A program made the position numbers and the translations under genes. This document shows, piece after piece, positions 1 to 10,600 of a stretch of 64,000 nt of DNA. Source of the DNA: Sphingobacterium daejeonense (lineage in GTDB: Bacteria > Bacteroidota > Bacteroidia > Sphingobacteriales > Sphingobacteriaceae); assembly GCF_901472535.1 (NCBI RefSeq), contig NZ_LR590470.1:3782001-3846000 (forward strand), in the 5' to 3' direction. Under the pieces are notes generated by a model. That model was not told the origin of the DNA, searched no databases, and worked only from the letters and a program-made list of their open reading frames with translations. The stretch's first letter is position 1, and every line of letters starts with the position of its first letter.

Positions 1-638
1 AGGTCATGTTCGACTTTTACCCCTAAAGAAGTAATGTATTTAGGAATAAGGGTTGTTGGTCCGCAGACCATAACTTCGGCACCTTGTTTTTGTAGACAAA
101 GAATATTTGACAGAGCTACTCGAGAATGTAGAATATCACCTATGATTGCAATTTTTTTACCGGCTACTTCACCAAGTCTTTCGCGTATTGAAAATGAATC
201 CAATAATGCTTGAGTAGGATGTTCATGAGCACCATCTCCTGCATTTACGATTTGTGCATTCACATGTTTACTCAAGAATACGCCTGCACCAGCATAAGGA
301 TGTCTCATCACAATCATGTCGACTTTCATCGCCAAGATGTTGTTTACTGTGTCTATTAGGGTTTCACCCTTGCTCACAGATGATGATGATGCAGCGAAAT
401 TCACGATATCTGCTGACAATCTCTTTTCAGCCAGTTCAAAAGAAAGTCGAGTTCGGGTTGAATTTTCAAAGAAAACGTTGGCAATGGTAATATCTCTCAA
501 TGAAGGCACCTTCTTGATAGGACGGTTCAGCACTTCTTTGAAGTTTTGTGCGGTGTCCAGGATCAGTTGGATATCATTGCTATTTAGATCTTTGATACCT
601 AATAAATGGCGTGTACTAAGTTGTTCAGAGTTTGACAT
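1..638 (-). CDS. pyrB: Aspartate carbamoyltransferase catalytic chain, C-terminus cut by window edge
   Basis: Catalyses carbamoyl phosphate + L-aspartate to N-carbamoyl-aspartate, the committed step of pyrimidine synthesis in the cytosol. The reading frame from the ATG at 638 is open to the window edge, giving about 212 residues of a roughly 310-residue family. I see the carbamoyl-phosphate motif FENSTRTR near residue 55 and the HPTQ motif near residue 135, both characteristic of the ATCase/OTCase fold. The adjacent pyrR and the MSNSEQLSTRHLLGIKDL start favour pyrB over argF. The start overlaps the 3' end of pyrR by 14 bp, so the two genes are probably cotranscribed and translationally coupled. 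No frameshift is seen in the visible part. Confidence 0.95.
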   Translation of the reverse strand, partial: MSNSEQLSTRHLLGIKDLNSNDIQLILDTAQNFKEVLNRPIKKVPSLRDITIANVFFENSTRTRLSFELAEKRLSADIVNFAASSSSVSKGETLIDTVNNILAMKVDMIVMRHPYAGAGVFLSKHVNAQIVNAGDGAHEHPTQALLDSFSIRERLGEVAGKKIAIIGDILHSRVALSNILCLQKQGAEVMVCGPTTLIPKYITSLGVKVEHD

Positions 639-1206
639 TTGTAAACAATAAAATCTTTTCTATTTCTTCTCGGTGATCAACACAATTACTATCGTTATCA
701 TCGACTTCTTTCCAGCTCACGATTACTTTTTGTGAATCTATTGAATCTACTTGGATTCCAATATAGTCAGGTTGTATTGGGATCTGTCTTGAAAAGCGGC
801 GATCTACCAATATCATCAATTCTATTCTGTTGGCACGTCCGAAAGCTTGGATGGCATCCATTGCCGAACGAATTGTTCTTCCAGTCCACAGTACATCATC
901 CACGAGGATAACATCCTTACCTTCTATAATAAAATCTATGACCGTGCTATTGGCAGCAAGAGGACTTGCTCCCTTCATTCTGAAATCATCTCTATAAAAA
1001 GTAATGTCCAAAATACCCAAAGGCACTTCAACACCTGTCATTTCTTTGATTTCCTGTACTAATCTTTTTGCTAAATAGGTTCCTCGGGGTTGAATTCCAA
1101 TTATTACAGCGTTGGAGAAATCTCCGTGATTTTCAATTAATTGTTGAGACAATCGCTTGAGCGTAATCTGAAACTTCGGTCCATCTAATAATATCGATTG
1201 TTTCAT
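625..1206 (-). CDS. pyrR: Bifunctional pyrimidine regulator / uracil phosphoribosyltransferase PyrR
   Basis: 193 residues, slightly longer than the usual 175-185. Members of this phosphoribosyltransferase family bind pyr mRNA attenuators in Firmicutes and often have weak uracil phosphoribosyltransferase activity. The PRPP-binding loop VILVDDVLWTGRT lies near residues 99-111, and the GIQPRG substrate loop near residue 38. It is the first gene of a pyrR-pyrB operon. A candidate promoter lies just upstream, and no attenuator hairpin is visible in the short leader, so regulation by the Firmicutes attenuation mechanism is not supported by what I see. Reading frame intact. Confidence 0.93.
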   Translation of the reverse strand: MKQSILLDGPKFQITLKRLSQQLIENHGDFSNAVIIGIQPRGTYLAKRLVQEIKEMTGVEVPLGILDITFYRDDFRMKGASPLAANSTVIDFIIEGKDVILVDDVLWTGRTIRSAMDAIQAFGRANRIELMILVDRRFSRQIPIQPDYIGIQVDSIDSQKVIVSWKEVDDNDSNCVDHREEIEKILLFTNVKL

Positions 1207-1223
1207 CTATGGATTTATTTAGG

Positions 1224-1231
1224 CAAAAATA
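1224..1231 (-). promoter_or_regulatory. Candidate -7 element for pyrR
   Basis: On the minus strand the sequence reads TATTTTTG, matching the Bacteroidota -7 consensus TAnnTTTG, 17 bp before the pyrR ATG. No well-placed TTG is seen at the ideal spacing, so this is a moderate call. Confidence 0.4.
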
Positions 1232-1285
1232 AGGCATTTTTTCCAAAAATCGTAATCTAAGCCAAATAGGATCGGAAAATAATCC

Positions 1286-1320
1286 AAAAAAAAAGCCCAT
1301 GCATAATCTGCATAGGCTTT
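1286..1320 (-). terminator. Rho-independent terminator after the DUF2723 gene
   Basis: A 12-bp stem (AAAGCCTATGCA paired with TGCATGGGCTTT, one G-U) with a 5-base loop is followed on the minus strand by a run of T. It lies 18 bp past the stop codon at 1339 and before the pyrR promoter. Confidence 0.85.
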
Positions 1321-1338
1321 CCATATTATTTTCTATTT

Positions 1339-4300
1339 CTAATTATTCGCTGCTTCGAATAATGGTCTATATGTTTCAAAGATTTGATTGACTTCTTTCA
1401 ACAGATCTTGTTGTTTAGCATCCGTCAAAACTCTTTGATAGTTTTGGATTGCTGCCAATCCGAAACGCATATTCCTGAATTCCAAGTTTGGTTTTGTTTC
1501 AGCTATATTCATATAGTAAGCCATATTCTCGCGTAAGAACTTAAGATTTCTCTTTACGATTTCATTCGCCTTTTCTGCCTCTCCAGTTTTGTACATGGCA
1601 TCTACCAAACTACTGTATGAGAACACTTCAGACATCAAGTAAGGACGTTTAGGCATATTTTCATAAGCATTTACAACTAGCTTTTTCGCTTCGTTGTTCT
1701 TACCCATTGCCAATAAGTTCTGAGCTGTTTCACCGAAAATAGTTCCAGCATACATACTGATATAACGATATGAATCAGGATCTAAATATTTAGAATTAGC
1801 GATATTACCCCAAGTGAATTTATTGATGATATTATTATAGGTTCCTTCAACATCAGAAATTGGTCCTGAAACATCTCCTTCAGATGCTATAGCAACTGGC
1901 ATCAAACGCATTGCAAAACCTTCAGATACTAAGTATTTATCCAATCCAATAAAGTTTTCTTCAGGTGTTGTCGTAGTAAAATAAACTGGGCGTTTCCAAT
2001 TATTATTCGCCAATATCGCCAGTATTGATAGATCAGCTCTACTTACAATGCCACTTGCTATAGTTCCATTGCATTGTATCGACGATTGCATCTTCCCATT
2101 CTTTAGGCACAACTTTATTTGCAACGACAGCTTGTTTATCAACTCTTAACTGCATATTCTTGGTAGGCAGAATGTTTGCCCAATCACCGCTTTGCAATTG
2201 TACTTTGTACTGTTGATCATCAGACAACATAATCTGCAATAGGTCTTCCACATCTACATATCCCGGGATATTCATATCACTGAAATATATAACATCACGA
2301 ACTCCATCTTTGATTTTTTCAGGGTCAATGTTTAATGGTAATGCATCAGCGTCATTTCACTTTATGCATCATTTGCTTCATATACCAATCTGCACTCAAT
2401 AAACTAAGGTTGACTACACGCACGTCTGTTCTAAAACCTTCAACTTCTTGAACGTACCACAATGGGTAAGTATCATTATCACCATAGCTAAATAGGATTG
2501 CATTAGGAGCACATGATTCCAGATAATTTTTGGCCATATCACGTGCCAGGAATTTTTCCGAACGATCGTGGTCATCCCAGTTCTGGCTTGCCAATAATAC
2601 CGGTCCACACAACATAGACACAGCTGTAGCGCCGATCGCAGCGTTTTTAGCATTTACCTTTTTACTTAATAGATCAGCAATCCAAATCACACCCATACCA
2701 ACCCAAATACAGAAAGCATAGAAAGAACCTGCATAGGCATAATCTCGCTCACGCGGTTGTAATGGAGTTTGATTTAGGTATAATACAATGGCAAGACCTG
2801 TAAAGAAAAACAGAAGAGCAACCACTGAGGCGTCTCGCTGTTGATTTTTAAACTGCCAAAGAGCTCCCAAAATTCCCAAGATTAAAGGCAAGAAGAAATA
2901 GGTATTTCTTCCAGCGTTTTCTTTCTCTGAGGTTGGCAAAGCATATTGTCCTCCTAATCGGATATTATCAATGGGTTTAATTCCCGAAATCCAGTTTCCT
3001 TCAGTGAATGAACCCTGTCCTTGTTGGTCATTTTGTCGACCTACAAAATTCCACATAAAATATCGGCTGTACATCTGCCCTATTTTGATATCCGAAGAAG
3101 AATTTCAGGTTATCAGCCATGGTCGGTTTGTTCCTGTGGACCGAGATTTAAAAATTCCCTATAATATGATTCATGTTTATCGGAATATATACGCGGAAAT
3201 AAGGTACTACGACTCCAGGTATAATCGAATTTTTTCTTAGCTACAACATATTTATTACCATCCTTACGATAGATATTTCCTGTTTCAAATACATCTGTTG
3301 GTTTGGCATCAAAGTATCTTCCTTTCAACAATGGTTCATCACCATATTGTTCACGGTTTAAGTAACTTAAGAATGTAAATACGTTATCTGGGTCGGAGTT
3401 GTTTAAGGTAGGGTTTGCCTTAGCACGCACTAAAATCATAGTGAATGAACTATATCCAAAGATTACGAATGCTAAGCTTAACAATGCTATGTTTAGGATA
3501 GGTTTCACATTTTTCCATGAGTACCAGATTCCAAAAACAAGCAGTCCGGCTACCAATAAGGCGAAGAATGTTGCACCTGTTCCAAATCCCAATCCCAATG
3601 AATTCACGAAGAATAGGTCAGTGAATGCTGCGAACTTAATCAAGTACTGAATTACCCCCAAAGTACGATTGCTAGAACCAGGATTCCAATCCCTAATGTT
3701 TTTGCTATCCCTGCTCCAGTGATTTTAGAAGACCTTCTGAAATATACAACTAAAGCAATTGCAGGAATCACCAATAAATTCAGCAAGTGAACTCCGATTG
3801 AAAGTCCCATGACATAAGCGATCAAGATCAACCATCTATCGCTTCCTGGCTCATCTGCATGCTCTTCCCATTTGAGAATAGCCCAGAATACGACGGCAGT
3901 ACACAGGGAAGACATGGCATATACCTCAGATTCTACCGCTGAGAACCAAAATGTATCAGAAAAAGTGTAAGCCAATGCTCCTACTACTCCTGCTCCCATA
4001 ATCTTGATCAGATTACCTTCTGAAATACCTTCTGTTTTTGAGAAGCTTACATATGCTTTTTTCGCAAGGGCTGTAATGGTCCAGAACAAGAAAGTGATGG
4101 TTAGTCCGCTACATACTGCTGATCCTACGTTCATCCAATATGCAATACGGGTATTGTCTCCCAATGCGAGGTTTGAAAACAGATTTTGAATCATCAAAAA
4201 CAAAGGAGCACCAGGCTGGTGTACAATCTGTAACTTATATGCTGAGGCAATAAATTCACCTGTATCCCACCAACTCGTTGTTTTTTCAAGCGTCAATATA

Positions 4301-4365
4301 TAGGTCAAGGTGGCTATAATTCCCACTGCCCAACCTAACAGATTATTGATTTTTTTATAGTTCAT
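1339..4365 (-). CDS. DUF2723 (GT117-like) integral membrane protein, frameshifted in several places
   Basis: Multi-pass inner-membrane protein of the Bacteroidota DUF2723 family, which is related to protein O-mannosyltransferases (GT117); the substrate is not established. The start MNYKKINNLLGWAVG followed by the conserved TTSWWDTGEFIASAYKLQIVHQPGAPLF is typical. About nine hydrophobic segments fill the first 600 residues and a soluble alpha-helical C-terminal domain follows. The joined length is about 1008 residues, normal for the family. The frame breaks at 3655-3659 (a C run, one base missing), around 3085-3115 (two shifts), near 2275-2350 and near 2040-2140. Each fragment continues the family sequence without loss, so sequencing error is more likely than decay. 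It is monocistronic with its own terminator. Confidence 0.85.
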
Positions 4366-4629
4366 ACTAAAATATAGAAGGTTTTTCTAAAAAATTATGC
4401 TTCGAAAATAAGGATTCCAAATTATAATTAGACAAATAGTTTCTATTTATTAGCCATAAAAACTTTGAATCTCTTCATATGGGCCCCTAGATCGATAATA
4501 CCTAAAAAATATTGCTCTGAAAATCAGTATATTTAATAATTAACGCAATTTTTTATTTGCAGATTAGAAAAGTCGACGTATATTTGCATCGTCAAAAGGG
4601 GATAACCTGATGACAAAACCAAAAAGGAT
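4366..4629. other. Intergenic region between DUF2723 gene and tRNA-Gln
   Basis: A+T-rich and without a convincing ORF. It holds the tRNA promoter described separately and the divergent start region of the DUF2723 gene. Confidence 0.6.
4557..4586 (+). promoter_or_regulatory. Bacteroidota-type promoter for tRNA-Gln
   Basis: TTG at 4557-4559 is separated by exactly 19 bp from TATATTTG at 4579-4586, a full match to the TTG-N19-TAnnTTTG consensus of the Bacteroidota primary sigma factor. It lies 43 bp before the mature tRNA 5' end. Confidence 0.75.
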
Positions 4630-4700
4630 TGCCCAATAGTATAATGGTAGTACGACGGTTTTTGGTGCCGTTTGTCTTGGTTCGAATCCAGGTTGGGCAA
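4630..4700 (+). tRNA. tRNA-Gln (anticodon UUG)
   Basis: A full cloverleaf can be drawn. The acceptor TGCCCAA pairs with TTGGGCA, and the discriminator is A at 4700. The D-arm is GTAT/GTAC with an AATGGTA loop. The anticodon stem ACGGT/GCCGT encloses the loop TTTTGGT, giving anticodon TTG at 34-36. The T-arm CTTGG/CCAGG has the loop TTCGAAT. CCA is not encoded. A terminator follows directly, so this is a single-gene transcript. Confidence 0.95.
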
Positions 4701-4707
4701 CATCAAA

Positions 4708-4738
4708 AAGGCTTGAAACAATGTTTCAAGCCTTTTTT
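4708..4738 (+). terminator. Terminator shared by tRNA-Gln and, convergently, the sulfatase gene
   Basis: A perfect 12-bp stem AAGGCTTGAAAC/GTTTCAAGCCTT with loop AAT is flanked by T6 on the plus strand and A5 on the other side. It can therefore act in both directions between the tRNA and the sulfatase stop at 4741. Confidence 0.85.
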
Positions 4739-4740
4739 CA

Positions 4741-6171
4741 TTATTTCTCCATATCGGACCAATCAAACGTCGGATTTTCAGGACTTTTTTTCACTTCTAG
4801 AATTTTAGCATATAGGTTTTTCACTAATTCAGGATATTTCTGGGATAAATCTACCTGTTCGGCAATATCATTTTCCAGGTTATAAAGTTCTAATATTTCT
4901 TTTTTCCCTTTTTCCTTGAATCGGATAAGCTTCCAATAACCTTGTGAAATTGCTTCTTTAAGAACTCCTTTTTCATTAAACTGCCAATAAAGGTAGTCAT
5001 GTAATTTATTTTGATTTTCGCCAATTAATGTAGGGAAAAATGATAATCCATCAATATCTTGTGGGATATTTAATCCCGCTATTTCGGAAAATGTTGGCAT
5101 GATATCCCAAAAAGCCCAGGGATCATGGATTTCTTTGGTTTTATTGTTCTTTCCTGGAATTTTTGCAATAAATGGCACTCTTATACCACCTTCATACAAA
5201 TCTCTTTTTACTCCTCTTAACTTCCCCCAACTATTGAAATATTCAGGATCTGCTCCACCCTCTATATGCGGTCCATTATCACTACTAAAGAAAATATAGG
5301 TATCATCTTCTAGTCCCAATGTTCTCACCAAGGCAACAATTTTACCTACATCAGTATCCAGTTTTTTGACCATTGCTGCAAATGCGGCATGAGGCTGAGC
5401 TTGATCATCATAATTCCCTTTCTTGACAAAAGGCTTTTCTGGTTCAAATAAACTAGACCCATCTGCATTCTGGAACTCTTTAATTAGGCTATCTGGAACT
5501 ATTAATTCTGCATGAGGCAAAGTGAAAGGAACATATAAAAAGAATGGATTATCCTTATTTTCTTTAATAAATTCCAAGGTTTTATTGGCAATTAAATCTT
5601 GTGTATAATGCTTGTTATTTACTCTTATGAGCTGTGTAACTCCATTTTTTATTTCATATAAACTATCGGTATAATAATCATGTGCATGAGACTGGTCTAA
5701 GTACCCATAAAAATTATCATATCCTTTTAAATGTGGGGCTCCTTTGGAATCTATATCTCCCAATCCCCATTTTCCAAACATACCTGTCCTATAACCTGCA
5801 TCTTGAAAAAGCTCCGCAATTGTTAAATCTTGCTCTCTAAGTGCGCCTTTCCCATCTTTTGCTTTTGAGTTTCCACGGATATAAGCAGTTCCCATATGCT
5901 TTCCTGTCATCAATGCACATCTCGAAGGAGCGCATACTGTGTTGCCTGAATAAAAACGTGTAAATTTTATTCCATTAGCAATTAAATCATCTAGATTCGG
6001 GGTTTTTATTGGAGAATTTGAATTAAAAGCACTGACATTTCCATATCCCAAATCGTCCGCTAAAATAAATATTACATTTGGCCTTCGATTATTTTTTGAT
6101 TGAGCATTTCCACTTTTGCCTGGCAAAATGTACACTGCTATAACTACTATGATAAAAATGATTCTTTTCAT
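4741..6171 (-). CDS. Secreted type I sulfatase (arylsulfatase family)
   Basis: 476 residues starting at MKRIIFIIVVIAVYILPG, a signal peptide ending near AQ24. An upstream in-frame ATG at 6189 would overlap the susD stop and precede the signal peptide, so I prefer 6171. The alkaline-phosphatase-fold sulfatase motifs are present: NVIFILADDLGYG (metal-binding Asp39/Asp40), CAPSR with Cys80 as the residue converted to formylglycine, GKWGLGD, and SSDNGPHIEGG. Members hydrolyse sulfate esters of glycans in the periplasm. It is the last gene of a susC-susD-sulfatase locus with a 7-bp gap after susD, suggesting a sulfated polysaccharide. Activation needs a true formylglycine-generating enzyme, which is not in this window. 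Confidence 0.9.
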   Translation of the reverse strand: MKRIIFIIVVIAVYILPGKSGNAQSKNNRRPNVIFILADDLGYGNVSAFNSNSPIKTPNLDDLIANGIKFTRFYSGNTVCAPSRCALMTGKHMGTAYIRGNSKAKDGKGALREQDLTIAELFQDAGYRTGMFGKWGLGDIDSKGAPHLKGYDNFYGYLDQSHAHDYYTDSLYEIKNGVTQLIRVNNKHYTQDLIANKTLEFIKENKDNPFFLYVPFTLPHAELIVPDSLIKEFQNADGSSLFEPEKPFVKKGNYDDQAQPHAAFAAMVKKLDTDVGKIVALVRTLGLEDDTYIFFSSDNGPHIEGGADPEYFNSWGKLRGVKRDLYEGGIRVPFIAKIPGKNNKTKEIHDPWAFWDIMPTFSEIAGLNIPQDIDGLSFFPTLIGENQNKLHDYLYWQFNEKGVLKEAISQGYWKLIRFKEKGKKEILELYNLENDIAEQVDLSQKYPELVKNLYAKILEVKKSPENPTFDWSDMEK

Positions 6172-6178
6172 GTTTATA

Positions 6179-7690
6179 TTAATTTCCATAATTTGGATTT
6201 TGTATTAATTGGTCATTGTTTTGAATTGCTAAGGAAGGGATAGGCCAAAGATAATCTCGATTTTCTCTAAAAGCCCTGGAGTCAATCCTGTTACCATTTA
6301 AATGATATATTTCAGTGTTCAGAACTTGGCTCGCTATTTTCCACCTTCGGATGTCGAAATAATATAAGCCTTCACCTGCAAATTCTACCCTTCTTTCATG
6401 ACGTATTTCTTTCCTTAGCTCATCTTTGTTCAGATCTCTATTGATTCTTGCCATACCCACTCTATCTCTAATTTTATCTAGAGCATTGAAGATATCATCT
6501 GATGGACCAGCAATTTCATTTTGAGCTTCGGCATAGGTCAAAAGCACATCTGCATACCGCAACACTATATAGTTTAATTCGGATGTACCACTTGTCTGAA
6601 CTGCTAATGGTTTTTCCAAATCTTTATAGATTGTGTATTTTTTCAGCCCAGCCCCAGTACTCGGGTATTGATTGGTAGCGACAACCGACCCTTTGAAGAT
6701 AGATCCTGGCAAAACTACAGTTGCATGAAGTCTTGAATCTCTATTTTTATAAGGTGATGTTTTATCATAAAGGGACGACTTAGAGATTGGTTTTCCATCG
6801 ATCGCATAGTAAGCATCAATTAATTCTGGCAAAGGAGAGGATCCCAACTGTTGATCAAGAGATACATCCAATGAATGGGCAAATTCAGGATATGCATATT
6901 GTATATCGAAAATTACTTCTTTATTTCCTTCGTTTTCCAACAGAAATAATCCTCTATAATCTGGGAACAATTCATATTCGTTCAATTCGATTACCTTTTT
7001 TGCAGTGATGGCGGCTTCATTCCACTGACCAGCATACAGCAATACTCTAGCTTTGAAGGATAATACTGCACCTATCGTTGCTCTTCCTTTTTCTAATCCA
7101 GAATATGATTTTGCCAATACCCCTTCCTTACTAGCATCATTCAAATCTGACAGGATTTGTTTCAATAAATCTTCTTCAGAGCTACGACCTAAATCACGTT
7201 GAGATTCCAGATCTGGGGCTTCAGTAATCAATGGAGCACCTCCATATAAATTCCAAAGTGGAAAATAAAACAAGGCTCTTAAAAATTTTGCTTCAGCAAT
7301 ATATCGTTCCTTATCTTTTGATTGAAGTTCAACTTTGTCTATGTTAGCCAAGATATTATTTACCCTCCCTATTCCTTCATAGCATTGGTTCCAAGTTGAA
7401 TTAAATTTTCCAGTATTTGCGTCATGGAGTCCTCTAGAAATTAAGTTCCAATCTCCGTTATACTGATAAGTATTTGGAGTTAAAGCATCTAAATAAACCA
7501 TGTTGGGTGCTGCAAAAAAGGAATTAGCATTATTGAGAACAGAATAGGAGCCAATTAGAGCTGCTTCAATTTTTTCTTTGCTATTCCAATAGGTTTCTTG
7601 TGTGAACCTATCTGTTGGAACAGTATCTAAATAAGAATCGCATGCTGTAAACAGCGATAACCCGGTAATATATATAATAATTCTTTTCAT
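6179..7690 (-). CDS. SusD/RagB-family glycan-binding lipoprotein
   Basis: 503 residues. The N-terminus MKRIIIYITGLSLFTAC gives a lipobox with the acylated Cys at residue 17, followed by DSYLDTVPTDRF, the classic SusD start. The N-terminal helical (TPR-like) part contains AEAKFLRALFYFPLWNLYGGAPL, and the C-terminal part contains the family motif IRHERRVEFAGEGLYYFDIRRW. SusD proteins sit on the outer surface of the outer membrane and act as the lid of the SusC transporter. It lies 4 bp after susC and 7 bp before the sulfatase, so one operon. Frame intact. Confidence 0.95.
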   Translation of the reverse strand: MKRIIIYITGLSLFTACDSYLDTVPTDRFTQETYWNSKEKIEAALIGSYSVLNNANSFFAAPNMVYLDALTPNTYQYNGDWNLISRGLHDANTGKFNSTWNQCYEGIGRVNNILANIDKVELQSKDKERYIAEAKFLRALFYFPLWNLYGGAPLITEAPDLESQRDLGRSSEEDLLKQILSDLNDASKEGVLAKSYSGLEKGRATIGAVLSFKARVLLYAGQWNEAAITAKKVIELNEYELFPDYRGLFLLENEGNKEVIFDIQYAYPEFAHSLDVSLDQQLGSSPLPELIDAYYAIDGKPISKSSLYDKTSPYKNRDSRLHATVVLPGSIFKGSVVATNQYPSTGAGLKKYTIYKDLEKPLAVQTSGTSELNYIVLRYADVLLTYAEAQNEIAGPSDDIFNALDKIRDRVGMARINRDLNKDELRKEIRHERRVEFAGEGLYYFDIRRWKIASQVLNTEIYHLNGNRIDSRAFRENRDYLWPIPSLAIQNNDQLIQNPNYGN

Positions 7691-7694
7691 TTTA

Positions 7695-10600
7695 TTAAAG
7701 GTTTAGGTTAATCCCAGCTGTAATTGTTTTAACATTTGGATATTCAATTAAATCTGCGCGTGTTAAATTTCTCTCTGGATCGGAGAACTTAAAATCGGTA
7801 AATGTCAGCAAGTTTTGGGCATTGACAAATATGTTTAACCCTTTAATATGAAAAGGTGACAATAATTCATGAGGTATTTTATAGCTCAATTGCACATTTT
7901 TCAAACGTAGATAAGCTGCATTACGAATCCAAAAACTTGACGTAATAAAATTTGGAGGATACCCATTTGAGGTTGTCAATCTTGGCAGGGAAGCATTAGG
8001 ATTTTCTGGTGACCAGGAATCAGTCAACCATTCTCTTGTGACACCAGCACCGTTCTTATAAGGGAAAGCTAGGTTTCCACTCAAAAAGGTGTTTACTTTT
8101 CCGACCCCTTGAAATATTGCAGAGAAATCAAATCCTTTAAAACTCAACCCTAAATTAAAGCCATAAGTGATTTTTGGGACACTATTCCCAATAATTGTCC
8201 TATCGTTGTTGTCCACAATACCATTTCCGTCTAAATCTGCATATTTAAGGTCTCCTGGCTTAGTTCCATTAGATTGAAAAGCATGTTGTTTAATTTCTTC
8301 CTCGTTCTGAAAAATACCCAAAGCTTGCAATCCATAAAAAGAATTGATGGATTCCCCTTTTTGAATAATTGTATTACTACCATAATAAACCTGTCCTTTT
8401 AGATTTTTCACTTCATTCTTAATCCATGAACCTGTTGCTTGGATACTAAAATTTAGATTATTGAATTGGCCTTTATATCCCAATATTGACTCGACCCCAC
8501 TATTATTAACTGTTCCAATATTTTGATAAGGTCCATTTAAATTTCCAACTTGGCTAGGGATCGTGATTTGCCTTAAAATATTAGTTGTTGTTTTATTAAA
8601 CCAATCAATTTCTATTGTTAGATTATTATTAAAAAATCCTGTTTCTATTCCTACATCCGAAATTTGAGTAGTTTCCCAGGTTATTAAGGGGTCAGCCAAT
8701 TGTTTTACTGCTGCCCCTGCAACCAGATTTCCGTTAAATGTATAATTTTCACCTAAAGCAAAAGCATTAATATATGTATAGTCAGGTATGGCTTGATTTC
8801 CCAATTCACCATAAGATGCTCTTAATTTCAAATGGGAGATCCACTTAATAGGTTTGAAAAATTCTTCCTGACTGATTCTCCATCCTGCTGATATAGAGGG
8901 AAAGAATCCCCATCTCTTACCTTCGGCAAAACGAGAGGACCCGTCATGTCGAAAATTAGCTTCTAATAAATAGACTTGGTTGTAATTGTAGTTTATTCGC
9001 CCGAAATAGGAAAGCAGTTTAGTCTCATTTGAAGAACCAGCGACTTGTGGCGAAGTACTCCCTGCATTTAATTCTGTAAGCTCATTGCTAAGGTACCCTT
9101 GATTGTATGCTGAGAAATTCCCATTATTAAATTTCTCCCAACTAAAACCTGCCAATACATCAAACTGATGGTTATTGATTGATTTTACCCAATTCAAAGT
9201 ATGGAAATTGGTAAGATTAATTCGATTTTGACTGATTTGCCTCACTCCTCTAACCGGAGTATTTCCAATAGGTGTAACAATTCCGTTTTTTGGGTTTGTG
9301 AGATTTATTGAGGGATAGGAATATTTTTCCAATCCATATATCAAGTTTGCAGCTACTGTGGTTTTATAGGATAGGTCCAACGGCAATTTTATTCCTAAGG
9401 ATACATTGGCAAGAGGATTAAAATTATTGTATTTTCTGAACCCTTCTTTAGAAAGAGCTACGGTATTTCTAAAGAAATTATGTCCTGGCACTCTAATCCA
9501 TTGGTCGGCATAATTTCCATCTTGTGCATATGGTACTTGAAATGGCAATGCTCTATAGGTAAGTCCCAAAATACCTCCTTCTCCATTACCTTCATCAGCA
9601 GTGTATGCACTCTCCTGATTTGCACCAAATGTTCCAATTAATGAAGCTTCTACTTTTATATTTTTGGTGATTTCACTCTGTATATTTGAATTCAATGAAT
9701 ATCGGCTTCCGAAAGTTTCTATAAGAACCCCTTGTTGATTCAGATATCCCATTGAAATAGAATATGTAGTTTTTTCACTTCCTCCAGCGAACCGCAAATT
9801 ATGTTCTTGAATCGGTGCATTTTTGAACATGATATCCATCCAATCAGTATTAGCATAGATATATTCATCATGATTATTTCTGAATTCATTTATTAAATCG
9901 TCCGAATATTCCGCACTTTTCCCTTCATTTTCTAAAGCTTTATTTCGGCCCAGCATGTATTCAACCGTATTTGTTACCACATTTGGAAACTTTGTTGCGG
10001 CCTGAGAGCCGAAATAGCCTGAATAATCGACTGATGAACTTCCTTTAATTCCTCGCTTGGTGGTAATTAGAACCACTCCATTCGCTGCCCTATTACCGTA
10101 AATTGATGCTGAAGCTGCATCCTTCAAAACTGAGATCGTTTCTATATCATTTGGATTAATTTTATTTATATCGTATTCCACACCATCTACAAGAATTAAG
10201 GGGTTATTATCATTTAAAGTTCCTAAACCTCGAATTCTAATATTTGCACCATCTGCTCCTGGACGCCCTTTTGTTTGATTGACATAAACTCCTGGAAGAT
10301 TTTGAAGGGCTTGTGAAGAGCTTGTAATTGGCCTATTCTTTAGAGTTTTACCATCTAAACTTGCTACAGATCCTGTAAGGTTAGCTCGTTTTTGCTTACC
10401 ATATCCTACTACAACAACTTCTTCAAGATCAGAAGTAATTTCTTCCAAAGAAATCGTGACTGGTGAAGTTGTCACCAACAATTCTGAAGGTTTATATCCA
10501 ACATAGGATACCGTAATATGGAAAGGTAATTTTTGACCGGTGACGAATTGAAAATTACCTTCTCGGTCTGTTTTCACCGCATGGGTTACGGCTTTGAGTT

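Noticed and set aside
254..651. Two plus-strand frames of 78 and 111 codons
   Set aside because: They lie antisense to pyrB, whose protein sequence is fully conserved on the minus strand.
1207..1285. Attenuator or PyrR-binding RNA in front of pyrR
   Set aside because: The leader is short and the only hairpin there is the terminator of the neighbouring gene; no anti-terminator alternative can be drawn.
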